Positions 43,321-52,177 of a stretch of 64,000 nucleotides of DNA are shown here, piece after piece (position 1 is the first letter of the stretch; the number at the start of each line of letters is the position of its first letter). Under the pieces are notes generated by a model. The model was not told the DNA's origin and did not search any database. It saw only the letters and a list, made by a program, of their open reading frames with translations. The translations under genes and the position numbers were made by a program. Source of the DNA: Arthrobacter zhaoxinii (GTDB lineage: Bacteria; Actinomycetota; Actinomycetes; Actinomycetales; Micrococcaceae); NCBI RefSeq assembly GCF_025244925.1, contig NZ_CP104275.1, positions 2,480,001-2,544,000 on the forward strand. The letters are read 5' to 3'.

Positions 43321-43646
43321 GTGGGTTGTCCTTTCAAGGTTCGTTTACCCATGGTCTAGCCACAACGTGTTGTTACCACTATGACAGTGCAAGCTGGGAC
43401 ATACGAGGACGGTTGCTGGACATCAGCTGTGAACATCCCGAATGCCGTTGTAGCGGCAGCATGCGCGAGGGAAGCGGCAAAAGCGCAGGTCAGACGGCCA
43501 TGCCCGACGTCGACGGAGCGTTGGGCCGCCTGGTACGCGGTGGACGCGGCATTGGACGGCCCCTAGAATCGGTACCAAGGTCCGTGGCCGCATGTGCTGC
43601 CCCCTACGGCCCCTGGAACCGAGCAGGACAAACCAAAGGATATTTT
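43321..43646. other. Intergenic divergent region between htrA and the TPM gene
   Basis: 326 bp with no supported gene. It holds the htrA ribosome-binding site, ACAAC-GT-GTTGT at 43362-43373 near the htrA promoter side, and TAGAAT at 43564-43569 on the plus strand. A 61-codon plus-strand frame (43381-43566) has the wrong third-position composition for this genome and was rejected. Confidence 0.6.
43564..43569 (+). promoter_or_regulatory. Probable -10 (TAGAAT) for the TPM-pspA unit
   Basis: TAGAAT lies 77 nt before ATG 43647. The -35 region 17 nt upstream is TGGACG, a partial match to TTGACN. Confidence 0.4.
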
Positions 43647-45752
43647 ATGCGGTCACGGAACAGGTTGGGGGCCGTACTAGGCCTGAGTGCAGTGACGGTC
43701 CTGGTCCCGGCCGCTGCCTTCGCCGGGCCCGTGGACCCCTCCCGGTCCGCAGTCGGATCGGTGCTCCAGGTTCCGGTTGAGTCCCCCGTGCGGATACCGC
43801 CCGGCGAATACGTGGTGGACCCGGCCAACGTGCTGGGCGGCGATGCTTCCGAGGTGGATGCGGCCATTTCCGAGGTGCAGCGGAACACCGGGTACACCCT
43901 CTACGTCGTCTACGTGGATTCCTTCACCAGCCCCTCGGACCCGGCCGCCTGGTCGGAGCAGGTGGTCCGGGGCAAAGGGATGGGCGCCAAGGAAGCCCTT
44001 CTGAGCATTGCTACCGAGGACCGTAAAATCCAGGTTTCCACCGGGGACCAGAGCGTCCTGAACCAGGCACGCCGCAATGCCATCCTCGCCGCGGCCACCG
44101 ACCCCCTGCTGGGGTCCTCCGACATTTCGTCCGCACAGTGGGCCAACAGCGCGGTGAACGCCGCTGAGTCGCTGGAAGATATTGCCCGCGGCGGAAACGG
44201 AGAAGTTGCCGCCGCGGAAGAATCCGGCGGAGCGGACATTGCGCCCCTGCTGGTCGGCGGCGTTGTGGTTGCCGGCGGACTGGGAACAGCCCTGCTGGTC
44301 CGCAGCCGCCGCCGCAAGTCCGTTGCTGCCGCTCCCGTTCAGCAGCAGGGACCGGCTGCACCGGTGGATCCGCTGGACACCATGAGCGTTCCCGACCTGC
44401 GCAAGCGTGCCGGAAGCCTGCTCGTCGCTGCCGACGATGCCATCAAGTCCAGCGAGCAGGAGCTCGGTTTTGCGATGGCCGCCTACGGCGAGGACGCCGT
44501 CACCACCTTCTCCGAGGACCTGGCCGCGGCACGCGCCCACATGGGCGAGTCCTTCAAACTGCAGCAGCAGCTCGATGACCACATTCCGGACACCGAACAG
44601 CAGCAGCGCACCTGGCTGAAGGAAATCATCCGCCGGTGCGAGGCGGTCAACGATTCCCTGCAGGCGCACAAGGAAGAGTTCGATTCCCTCCGGGAACTGG
44701 AGAAGAATGCCCCTGCCGCACTGGCGGCGGCACGGGCAGCTGCGGATCAGACCTCCTCACGTCTGAGCACCTCGGCGGCAACACTTGATTCGCTCCGCTC
44801 CCGTTATGCCGCCTCGGCTGTCAGCCAGGTCAGTGACAACATCGACCAGGCCCATGAGCGCCTGGCGTTCGTGACCAATGCGGCCGCAACAGCAAACGAG
44901 AAGCTGTCCGAAGGTGACACGTCCTCGGCGGTGGTTTCCGTCCGCGCGGCCGAAGAAGCCGTCCATCAGGCGGACGTGCTGCTGGATGCCATCGACAAGC
45001 GCAGCCAGGAACTCGACAGTGCCCGGCAGGAGCTCCAGCGCGCCGTAGCGGATGCCAACCAGGACCTGGCCCAGGCCGGCGCCATCGCGGCGGGGGGAAC
45101 CACCCCGGGCCTCGCCGGCCCGGCGGCAGGCGTCCGTGCCGCCCTTGACGCAGTTCACCAGGCGACGCAGGCCGGGCCGATTGACCCGGTGGATCTGCTG
45201 CGTCGGCTGGAGGCGGCCAACAGCCAGCTGGATGCAGCGCTGGAAGGGATCCGTGACCGCCAGGAACAGGAGCGGAGGGCACGCGATTCCCTGCAGCACG
45301 CCATCATGGCCGCGCAGGCCCAGATCTCCGGTACCTCCGACTACATCCGCGCACGCCGCGGCGGCGTGGGCAGCGAGGCACGCACGCGCCTGGCCGAGGC
45401 GGAACGGAACCTGCAGCAGGCCGTGGCCATGCAGGCCGGCGATCCGGTGAGTGCCCTGGCCTATGCCCAGCAGGCCAATGCCCTGGCCGCCCAGGCTGCG
45501 GAAATGGCGCAGCAGGACGTTGACGGTTTCGGCGGCGGCGGCTTTGGCGGCGGGTTCGGCGGCGGAGGCGGCGGCAACGGGCTGGGAGGTGCCCTCCTGG
45601 GCGGTATCCTCATTGATTCCATCCTGCGCGGCGGCTCACACGGCGGCGGATGGGGCGGCGGCGGGTTCGGCGGCTTCGGCGGCGGCGGTTTCGGCGGAGG
45701 CGGAGGGTTCGGCGGGGGCGGCGGCTTCGGCTCCTCCGGAGGAAACTTCTAG
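43647..45752 (+). CDS. TPM-domain protein with coiled coil and Gly-rich tail
   Basis: 701 residues. A signal peptide (about 1-26, ending AAAFAG) is followed by a TPM domain (about 54-180) with YVVDPANVLGG and ALLSIATEDRKIQVSTG. One membrane helix (about 198-219) and a long helical coiled-coil region (about 240-610, rich in Ala/Gln/Glu) follow. The last 85 residues are Gly/Phe/Ser repeats (GGGFGGGF). TPM domains occur in photosystem repair and in stress-linked membrane proteins, and are often encoded next to PspA. AAAGGA lies 6 nt before ATG 43647; the longer frame from 43326 includes promoter sequence. PspA follows after 102 nt. Confidence 0.85.
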   Translation: MRSRNRLGAVLGLSAVTVLVPAAAFAGPVDPSRSAVGSVLQVPVESPVRIPPGEYVVDPANVLGGDASEVDAAISEVQRNTGYTLYVVYVDSFTSPSDPAAWSEQVVRGKGMGAKEALLSIATEDRKIQVSTGDQSVLNQARRNAILAAATDPLLGSSDISSAQWANSAVNAAESLEDIARGGNGEVAAAEESGGADIAPLLVGGVVVAGGLGTALLVRSRRRKSVAAAPVQQQGPAAPVDPLDTMSVPDLRKRAGSLLVAADDAIKSSEQELGFAMAAYGEDAVTTFSEDLAAARAHMGESFKLQQQLDDHIPDTEQQQRTWLKEIIRRCEAVNDSLQAHKEEFDSLRELEKNAPAALAAARAAADQTSSRLSTSAATLDSLRSRYAASAVSQVSDNIDQAHERLAFVTNAAATANEKLSEGDTSSAVVSVRAAEEAVHQADVLLDAIDKRSQELDSARQELQRAVADANQDLAQAGAIAAGGTTPGLAGPAAGVRAALDAVHQATQAGPIDPVDLLRRLEAANSQLDAALEGIRDRQEQERRARDSLQHAIMAAQAQISGTSDYIRARRGGVGSEARTRLAEAERNLQQAVAMQAGDPVSALAYAQQANALAAQAAEMAQQDVDGFGGGGFGGGFGGGGGGNGLGGALLGGILIDSILRGGSHGGGWGGGGFGGFGGGGFGGGGGFGGGGGFGSSGGNF

Positions 45753-45854
45753 ACGGTACGAGCCAAACACGCGAAAGTACACCAAGATGTACCCGTAACG
45801 TCCCATGGCGGAGACGGGATTTTTCCGAACACAGCAGATTGAAAGGCAGACACC

Positions 45855-46589
45855 GTGGTTAAGCAGTCGATTTTCGGACGTATCACCCAATTGGCCAAGG
45901 CCAACATCAATGCCATCCTCGACCAGGCCGAGGACCCGCAGAAGATGCTCGACCAGATGGTGCGCGATTACAGCAACAACATCGCCGAAGCCGAGAGCGC
46001 CGTAGCGCAGACCATCGGCAACCTGCGGATGCTCCAGGACGACTACAACGAGGACATCCAGAATGCCCAGAACTGGGGCAACAAGGCCCTGGCTGCGTCC
46101 CGCAAGGCCGATGAATTCCGCGCCGCCGGCAACACAGCGGATGCCGAGAAATTCGACAACCTTGCCAAGGTGGCCCTCCAGCGGCAGATTGCCTCCGAAA
46201 ACGAAGCCAAGGGCGCCCAGCCGACCATCGCTTCCCAGGAAGAAATCGTAGAGCGCCTCAAGACCGGGCTGAACCAGATGAAGGGCAAGCTGGACCAGCT
46301 CCAAAGCAAGCGCGATGAACTGATTGCGCGCGCCCGCAACGCCTCGGCCCAGACGCAGATGCACGATGCCATGAAGAGCATCGACGTAATGGACTCCACG
46401 TCCGAGGTCGGCCGCTTTGAAGAGAAGATCCGCCGCGAAGAAGCACGCGTCCGCGGCGCCAACGAGCTCGCGTCCTCTTCCCTGGACGCACAGTTCGAGT
46501 CGCTCGAGGATCTCGGCGAGCAGACCGAGGTGGAAGCCCGCCTGGCGGCCCTGAAGTCTTCGGGCACGAAGTCCGCCATCGAGGACTAG
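45855..46589 (+). CDS. pspA: PspA/IM30-family membrane-stress protein
   Basis: 244 residues, almost wholly helical and of normal family length. N-terminal FGRITQLAKANINAILDQAEDPQKMLDQMVRDY is the membrane-binding amphipathic helix and first coiled-coil arm. The remainder is a long coiled coil with the late VGRFEEKIRREEARV and DAQFESLEDLGEQ. PspA maintains membrane integrity under envelope stress. The GTG start at 45855 has GAAAGGCAGA upstream. In the 102-bp gap before it a weak stem CCCGT/ACGGG followed by ATTTTT (45792-45824) could partly terminate TPM transcripts. Confidence 0.92.
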   Translation: MVKQSIFGRITQLAKANINAILDQAEDPQKMLDQMVRDYSNNIAEAESAVAQTIGNLRMLQDDYNEDIQNAQNWGNKALAASRKADEFRAAGNTADAEKFDNLAKVALQRQIASENEAKGAQPTIASQEEIVERLKTGLNQMKGKLDQLQSKRDELIARARNASAQTQMHDAMKSIDVMDSTSEVGRFEEKIRREEARVRGANELASSSLDAQFESLEDLGEQTEVEARLAALKSSGTKSAIED

Positions 46590-46614
46590 CCGCTCCGCTG
46601 CAACCAGTACTGCC

Positions 46615-46650
46615 CGAAGGGCGGGCACCGCTTCCGGTGCCCGCCCTTCG
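46615..46650. terminator. Bidirectional terminator after pspA
   Basis: A 15-bp perfect stem (CGAAGGGCGGGCACC with its complement), extendable by one G-C pair to close a CTTC tetraloop. It lies between convergent pspA and the DUF6328 gene. The U-tract is short (TTCGTCTGT). Confidence 0.75.
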
Positions 46651-46686
46651 TCTGTCTGTCCCCGTCCCCGGCTGCCGGCGCTTCGG

Positions 46687-47232
46687 CTATCCGTCCTTTG
46701 GCTCTCCGTCCCGGTGCCGCCGGTGCCGGGACTGCCAGGCGCGGCGCCGCAGCGCACGCCGCCGCAGGAGGAGGGGAAGCAGCAGCCAGAGCAGCGCCAC
46801 CAGCACCGCGACCGACACTGCGGCAACGGCACCCGCGGCACCGGAGAGCACCAGGTCGAACACCAGGCCGATGGTGCCGACCAGGATCAGGCCAACCAGG
46901 ACCAGCGTGACCCGCAGCAGCAGGTCCGCGCTGTCCACCAGGTCCCGTTTGATCCGCCGCTGAAAGAAGGTGCGGTGCATCACCACCGTGGACAGCAGCA
47001 GTGCAGTGACAAGGACCGACAGCACTACCAGGGACAGGTAAATGCCCACCTGGGCCGGATTCAGCGCCGTGAACCGCTGCTGGAACGGCAGCGTCAGGAG
47101 GAAACCGGTCAGGATCTGGATGCCGGTCTGAAGCACCCGCAGTTCCTGCAGCAGGTCCGTCCAGTTCCGGTCCTGTTTCTGCAGCGGGGTCTCGCCGCGG
47201 TCCGGGTCCCGTTCCGCCGGGGTATCGCCCAT
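46687..47232 (-). CDS. DUF6328-family membrane protein
   Basis: 181 residues. The conserved N-terminal block WTDLLQELRVLQTGIQILTGFLLTLPFQQRF, two membrane hairpins (about 58-80 and 105-130) and a basic C-terminal tail (RRRALRRRAWQSRHRRHRDG) match the DUF6328 family. Function is unknown. The ATG at 47232 has TAGACT ending 6 nt upstream, so the mRNA is probably leaderless. The palindrome at 47246-47265 lies just behind that -10. Confidence 0.85.
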   Translation of the reverse strand: MGDTPAERDPDRGETPLQKQDRNWTDLLQELRVLQTGIQILTGFLLTLPFQQRFTALNPAQVGIYLSLVVLSVLVTALLLSTVVMHRTFFQRRIKRDLVDSADLLLRVTLVLVGLILVGTIGLVFDLVLSGAAGAVAAVSVAVLVALLWLLLPLLLRRRALRRRAWQSRHRRHRDGEPKDG

Positions 47233-47238
47233 ACGGGG

Positions 47239-47244
47239 AGTCTA
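47239..47244 (-). promoter_or_regulatory. -10 hexamer TAGACT of a leaderless promoter
   Basis: TAGACT, 6-nt spacer CCCCGT, then ATG 47232 on the minus strand. The 20-bp palindrome at 47246-47265 would cover the -35 position. Confidence 0.5.
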
Positions 47245-47245
47245 G

Positions 47246-47265
47246 TTTGTCCTCCGGAGGACAAA
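47246..47265. repeat. 20-bp perfect palindrome
   Basis: TTTGTCCTCC/GGAGGACAAA sits immediately upstream of the DUF6328 -10 hexamer and abuts the tRNA terminator. It is a candidate operator; as a hairpin it would have no loop. Confidence 0.5.
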
Positions 47266-47308
47266 ACAGAAGTCCCCCGAGGTTCCTTGCGGATCCTCGG
47301 GGGACTTC
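47262..47308 (-). terminator. Intrinsic terminator of tRNA-fMet
   Basis: On the minus strand a 14-bp stem GAAGTCCCCCGAGG/CCTCGGGGGACTTC with a 12-nt loop is followed by TGTTTTGT. It begins 7 nt after the tRNA 3' end. Confidence 0.85.
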
Positions 47309-47314
47309 CTTTTG

Positions 47315-47388
47315 TTGCGGGGGCAAGATTTGAACTTGCGACCTCTGGGTTATGAGCCCAGCGAGCTACCGAACTGCTCCACCCCGCG
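47315..47388 (-). tRNA. Initiator tRNA-fMet(CAT)
   Basis: 74 nt on the minus strand without an encoded CCA. The anticodon loop reads CTCATAA with the anticodon CAT. Initiator hallmarks are all present: an unpaired C1-A72, the A11-T24 pair in the D stem, and three GGG:CCC pairs in the anticodon stem. The T arm is GCAAG-TTCAAAT-CTTGC. It is flanked by its own terminator and precedes the DUF6328 gene in the same direction. Confidence 0.95.
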
Positions 47389-47477
47389 GCGCAATATCTA
47401 ACTCTACCCGCCGCAGGTCGAGGGTGCAAACCGGATGCCGGCCGGCGGCGGAGCACGGGGTGCTCCGCCGCGGCGGG

Positions 47478-50400
47478 TTAGCTGCCTTCGCCGTCCTCCG
47501 CCGGTGCGGTGGCGTCGTCGGCCGGCGCTTCGGCGTCGTCCCCGCCGGCGTCGCCCTCCATCCGCTCCTGCGCTGCGGTTGCGCGGGCGATGGCGTCCTG
47601 GAGCCGGGTCTGCGCCTCGCCGTACGCGGCGAAGTCGCCGCTGCCGAGGGCTGCCTGGCCGTCCTGGATGGCCTGTCCGGCGTCGGAAAGCGCCGTTGCC
47701 AGTTCTGACTGGGCCGTGACGTCCGCCCCGTCTTCCGGAGCCGGCGGTGTGGCTCCGACGTTGCCGGCGTCGCCGGTGGCCGCACCGGAGTCGCCGCCGA
47801 AGATCTGGTTCAGCGCTTCATCCAGGGTCGGAGCGAAGCCGACCTTCTCGCCGAAGTTGACCAGCACGCGCTGAAGCGTCGGGTACGAGGCCTCGCCGGA
47901 GGACTGGACATAGACCGGCTGGACATACAGGATGCCGTCGCCGACCGGCAGGGTCAGCAGGTTGCCGTTGATGACTTCCGATGCACCCTGGCGCAGCAGG
48001 TTCAGGGCGTTGGAAACGGTGGGATCGGAGTTGAACGTGTTCTGTGCCTGGCCGGGGCCGGGCACAGCCGTGTCCGTGGGCAGTGCCAGCAGCCGGAGCT
48101 TGCCGTAGTCCTCGCTCCTGACACCGGGTTCACCGGTGCCTGCGTCCGCCTCTGCGGAGAGGAAGCCGTAAAGGACGTTGCGGGGGTCGCCGCCTTCGCT
48201 CACGAAGGGGATAAACGGCGTCGTCAGGGAGAAGGTCGCTTCGTCCTGTCCGGGCATCTGCAGCGACAGGTAGTACGGAGGCTGCTTGATGTTGCCGTTG
48301 CCGCCCGTGGGGTCGGCAGGAACGCTCCACGCGTCGTCGTTCTGGTAGAAGGAATCCGGGTCGGTGACGTGGTACTTGCCGAGCAGTTCACGCTGGACCT
48401 TGAACTGGTCCTCCGGGTAGCGGACGTGGGCCATCAGTTCGGCGGACATGTCGCTGTACTTCTTCAGGGTGGAGGGGAAGACACTCTGCCAGGACTGAAG
48501 CAGCGGATCCTCATCATCCCAGGCGTACAGCTCGACGGAACCGTCGTAGGCGTCAACCGTGGCCTTCACCGCGTTGCGGATGTAGTTCACCTGCTCCTGC
48601 GGGAGGGCCGCGGCGCCGGGGGTCAGCGAGTCAGTGGTGGCGTCCTGCAGCTCCTGCTGGGTGGAGTACGGGAAGTACTTGCTTGTGGTGTATCCGTCCA
48701 CGATCCACTTCACACGGCCGTCAATGACCGCCGGGTAGGCGTTGCTGTCCACCGTCAGGTACGGCGCAACCTTCTCGACCCGCTCGCGGGGGTCGCGGTC
48801 ATACAGGATCTGCGATTCCTCGTTGATCGCGTCCGCAAGAAGCAGCTCGGTGGACTGGAACTTGATCGCGTAGACCAGCTGGTTGAAGAGGTTCCCGACA
48901 CTGGGTCCGCCGTCGCCGCTGAAGGTGGTCTGCGATTCCTCTTCCGAGTTGCCCGTCTGCGGACGGTCGATTTCCACCGGAGCGGTGCCCTCGGGGGCGC
49001 CGACCACGGAGTACGCCGGGGAGTTCTCCCCGAAGTAGATCCGCGGTTCGTATGCGCCGCCGTCGGTGAGGACGCCGGTGGAGGGGATGCCGGATTCCAT
49101 GAAGCTCGGCTTGCCGTCCGGCCCGACGGTCGAGCCGCGTGCCGCCACCACGCCGTAGCCGTGGGTGTAGAGGATGTGTTCGTTGACCCAGCCGGTGGGT
49201 ACGCCGCCGACATTGAGTTCACGGACGGCAATAACGGTGTCCTGCACCTCGCCGTCGATCTCGTAGCGGTCCACGTTCAGGGTCTGCGGGAACTGGTAGT
49301 ACTGGCGGAACTGCTGCAGCTGGCCGAACGCGTCGGAGACGACGTTCGGGTCCAGGAGCCGGATATTGGCGGTGGTGCCGGCGTCCTGCGCGAGGGCTCC
49401 GGCATTTGCGTTCACCGTGGCGTCGTAGGGGATGACCTCGGTGTCGGTCAGCCCGTAGGCCTCCCTGGTCAGGTCGATGTTGCGCTGGATGTATTCCCGT
49501 TCCAGGCTCAGCTCCGAGGGCTGCACCTGGTAGCGCTGGACAATCCAGGGGTAGACGCCGCCGGCCACGATGGCCGTAATGATCAGCATCGCGGTGCCGA
49601 TGATGGGCAGGCGCCAGCGGCCGATAACGGCGGAAAGGATGAACAGGACGGCAACAATCACGGAGGCGACGGCCAGGATGGCCTTCGTCGGGATGACGGC
49701 TTCCACATCGGTGTAAAGCGCGCCGGTCCAGGTTCCGGAGGTGCTCAGCAGGGTGTCGTAGCGGTCAAGCCAGAAGTTGATGCCCTGCAGGATGAGGAAG
49801 GCTGCGGCGATGATGGCCAGGTGCAGGCGGGCCGGGCGGCTCACGAACACGCCCTTCTCCTCCAGCCGGATGCCGCCGTAAAGGTAGTGGGTCAGCAGGC
49901 CGGCAATTCCGGCAATAACGACGACGCTGATCAGGAAGCCTACGAGGAACCCGATAAACGGCAGGGTGTTCAGGTAGAAGCTGAAGTCCATGTTGAACTG
50001 CGGATCGGTCTGGCCGAAGTCGCGCCGGTTGAAGAAGAGCAGCGCCTGCTGCCACATGGACATGGCAGCGGTGCCGGCGAAGCCGCCGACCAAAACCGGG
50101 ATGCCGATCATCAGCAGTTTGCGGACCGGCTCCAGCTGGGCCTGGTAGCGGTTCAGGTTGTCCTGCAGCGCACTGTCCGGCGCGTAGATGGGCCGCGAGG
50201 TGTAGGCCACCCGGATGCTCGCGAACACGCCGGCGGCCATCACGAGGAACGCCGCCAGGAACATGGAGATCCGGGTCAGGTTCTCCTTGACGAAGACTTC
50301 CAGATAGCCCAGCTGGTTGTACCAAAGGACGTTTGCGTAGACCTGGGAGAAATACACAAAGCCAATGACCAGTACGGCAACAACGATCAGCGTCGCGATC

Positions 50401-50480
50401 AGCGGGCTGCGCCGTCGTCGCCTGCCGACGGCCGTGGCCGTGCCGGGTCGGGAAAATGGGCCGTTTGGTCCGGAAGTCAC
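47478..50480 (-). CDS. UPF0182-family membrane protein
   Basis: 1000 residues. Seven membrane helices occupy about residues 25-310. The first is preceded by a polyArg cytoplasmic end (GRRRRRSPL). A large extracytoplasmic domain follows with motifs such as [46 protein letters not shown] and [23 protein letters not shown]. The last 100 residues are acidic and low-complexity. Function is unknown; the M. tuberculosis homologue is Rv3193c. The GTG start has a GATGAGG site 4-5 nt upstream. It lies downstream of the YlbL-type gene, as in mycobacteria. Confidence 0.93.
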   Translation of the reverse strand: MTSGPNGPFSRPGTATAVGRRRRRSPLIATLIVVAVLVIGFVYFSQVYANVLWYNQLGYLEVFVKENLTRISMFLAAFLVMAAGVFASIRVAYTSRPIYAPDSALQDNLNRYQAQLEPVRKLLMIGIPVLVGGFAGTAAMSMWQQALLFFNRRDFGQTDPQFNMDFSFYLNTLPFIGFLVGFLISVVVIAGIAGLLTHYLYGGIRLEEKGVFVSRPARLHLAIIAAAFLILQGINFWLDRYDTLLSTSGTWTGALYTDVEAVIPTKAILAVASVIVAVLFILSAVIGRWRLPIIGTAMLIITAIVAGGVYPWIVQRYQVQPSELSLEREYIQRNIDLTREAYGLTDTEVIPYDATVNANAGALAQDAGTTANIRLLDPNVVSDAFGQLQQFRQYYQFPQTLNVDRYEIDGEVQDTVIAVRELNVGGVPTGWVNEHILYTHGYGVVAARGSTVGPDGKPSFMESGIPSTGVLTDGGAYEPRIYFGENSPAYSVVGAPEGTAPVEIDRPQTGNSEEESQTTFSGDGGPSVGNLFNQLVYAIKFQSTELLLADAINEESQILYDRDPRERVEKVAPYLTVDSNAYPAVIDGRVKWIVDGYTTSKYFPYSTQQELQDATTDSLTPGAAALPQEQVNYIRNAVKATVDAYDGSVELYAWDDEDPLLQSWQSVFPSTLKKYSDMSAELMAHVRYPEDQFKVQRELLGKYHVTDPDSFYQNDDAWSVPADPTGGNGNIKQPPYYLSLQMPGQDEATFSLTTPFIPFVSEGGDPRNVLYGFLSAEADAGTGEPGVRSEDYGKLRLLALPTDTAVPGPGQAQNTFNSDPTVSNALNLLRQGASEVINGNLLTLPVGDGILYVQPVYVQSSGEASYPTLQRVLVNFGEKVGFAPTLDEALNQIFGGDSGAATGDAGNVGATPPAPEDGADVTAQSELATALSDAGQAIQDGQAALGSGDFAAYGEAQTRLQDAIARATAAQERMEGDAGGDDAEAPADDATAPAEDGEGS

Positions 50481-50536
50481 AGTTACCTCATCGTTCGGTG
50501 CGTCGGCTCGCGGCCTCCCCGGGGTTCACCGGCGGG

Positions 50537-50605
50537 AATGACTTCGGGCCGTGTCTTCCGCCCTGTGTCCCCGCCGGACGGCCGGGAAGCCGTCCGTAAG
50601 TCATT
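50537..50605. repeat. Nested inverted repeats between the YlbL-type and UPF0182 genes
   Basis: An outer pair AATGACTT (50537-50544) and AAGTCATT (50598-50605) encloses a hairpin CGGACGGC-CGGGAA-GCCGTCCG (50575-50596). It lies in a 212-bp gap that precedes UPF0182. No U-tract follows on the minus strand. Confidence 0.4.
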
Positions 50606-50692
50606 CTGCCTTGGATTGCTCTGTGGCTGCCACTTCGATCCGGTGCCGCAAACAACCTTGTCCCGATCGTAACTAGGGCGGGCCATCCACCA

Positions 50693-51901
50693 CTAGGGGG
50701 TGCACTGAGGCAGGTCCGCCGCGCTTCCACCGGCGGCGAGCTTTTCCACCGCCTGGACAGCTTCATCCAGGGTGGACACCTTCACCACCTCGAGGCCGTC
50801 AGGGATGTGCCCGACAACTTCGCCGCAGTTGTCCGCAGGGGCAAGGAAATACTCCGCGCCGGCGTCGGACGCCCCGATGAGTTTCTGCCGGATTCCACCG
50901 ATGGGACCTACGTTGCCGGCCGCGTCGATGGTCCCGGTTCCGGCGAAGTGCCTGCCGCCCGTGAGCGGTTCCGGGGTGAGCCGGTCCACGATCCCCAGGG
51001 CGAACATCATTCCGGCGGACGGTCCGCCCACCTGTTCCATTCCCGCGCCGATGCTGACCTCGAAGGGGAACTCGAAGGACGTCGCCAGCTCAATGCCGAG
51101 CTGATAGACACCCGAGTCGGACTGCCGCGGCGTCACGGATTCGGTGACTTCGTTCCCGTCCCGGCGCACCGTGATCTCCGCAGCCGAGCCGCCGCCGTCG
51201 TTCAGTACCGCACGCAGGCTGTCGATGCCGTCAATCAGGGTGTCCCCCACCGCGGTCACGGTGTCTCCCGCCTGCAGCACGCCTTCGGCCGGCGAGCCTT
51301 CAACCACGGCGGCGACGGTGAGTTCCTGTGTAAAGGGGATGTCCAGCTGCGTCAGGGCAGCGGCGACGGCGGATTCCTGCGACGACGTCATGGCAGCGGC
51401 GTTTTCCTCGTCCACCTCGTCGCTGGTGGTTCCCGGCGCGTAGAGGAATTCGGTGGGGTACACAACGTCGTCGTTGTTCGCCCAGCCCCCCACAGCCTGG
51501 AAGATGCTGATATTGGTGCTGGGTCCGCCGGAAACGTACACCGTGGTCAGGTCCAGTTCACCCTTCGTGGGATAACTCCGGCGCCCCTCGATTTCAATGA
51601 TCTCCGAGTCTCCGGCGCTGCCCAGCGTGTTGAACGTGGGCCCCGGGGACTCCACCACGTACTGGGCGGGCAGCAGCACGGCGGCGGCACCAAGTACGAC
51701 GGCGAGCGCTCCCGAGACGATCATTGCGCGGGAGCGGACGGTGCGTTTCGCCGGTGCCGGGCGTCCCGGGCCCAGGCCCTGATAGGGGTACACGGAGTAG
51801 CTGCCGTCCGGCTGCGGGGCCGGGACGGGGAACTCCCCGGGTGCGGGACTGACCGGCCCGCCCTGCGCCGCGGTCCTGCTGTCGTCATGAGAGGGGCGCA
51901 A
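50693..51901 (-). CDS. YlbL-type membrane protease: PDZ plus Lon-like Ser-Lys domain
   Basis: About 402 residues. A Pro/Gly/Tyr-rich cytoplasmic N-terminus is followed by one membrane helix (MIVSGALAVVLGAAAVLLPA). A PDZ domain (TVAAVVEGSPAEGVLQAGDTVTAVGDTLIDG) precedes the Lon-like proteolytic domain. The catalytic Ser is in VGGPSAGMMFALGI and the Lys in GIRQKLIGASDAGA. It faces outward. I chose TTG 51901 because AAAAGG lies about 8 nt before it and the frame above is low-complexity with no domain; the exact start is uncertain. The order YlbL-UPF0182 is conserved with Rv3194c-Rv3193c. Confidence 0.88.
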   Translation of the reverse strand: MRPSHDDSRTAAQGGPVSPAPGEFPVPAPQPDGSYSVYPYQGLGPGRPAPAKRTVRSRAMIVSGALAVVLGAAAVLLPAQYVVESPGPTFNTLGSAGDSEIIEIEGRRSYPTKGELDLTTVYVSGGPSTNISIFQAVGGWANNDDVVYPTEFLYAPGTTSDEVDEENAAAMTSSQESAVAAALTQLDIPFTQELTVAAVVEGSPAEGVLQAGDTVTAVGDTLIDGIDSLRAVLNDGGGSAAEITVRRDGNEVTESVTPRQSDSGVYQLGIELATSFEFPFEVSIGAGMEQVGGPSAGMMFALGIVDRLTPEPLTGGRHFAGTGTIDAAGNVGPIGGIRQKLIGASDAGAEYFLAPADNCGEVVGHIPDGLEVVKVSTLDEAVQAVEKLAAGGSAADLPQCTP

Positions 51902-52177
51902 CTGACCAACCTTTTCCTGCGCTCGTGTGCTGTGCTCGTGCTGTGCGTCTGCGGTAACGTGCCGGTGCCCGCTGTCAGGCTGCCAACCCTGCAAGCCTAC
52001 GCCCGGCTCCGTACCCGGGTGTGCAGGGCAGGCTTTGCCTACAGCGAACGAAAACAGGCTGTGCGGGACAGGGGTTGGCCGCTGCCGGTAACGTGGTGGG
52101 AATATGCTCGGCCGGTGTCGGGCACCGCAAGCCGAACTTTCCGCTTTATTTTCTTCCACAGGACCGGTGGTTATCCC

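Noticed and set aside
43381..43566. 61-codon plus-strand frame in the htrA-TPM intergenic region
   Set aside because: Third codon positions are not G+C biased as in real genes here, no ribosome-binding site is present, and it ends in the TPM promoter.
48369..50672. 767-codon open frame opposite the UPF0182 gene
   Set aside because: The UPF0182 family match on the minus strand is clear; the plus-strand frame is Gly/Val/His-rich shadow sequence.
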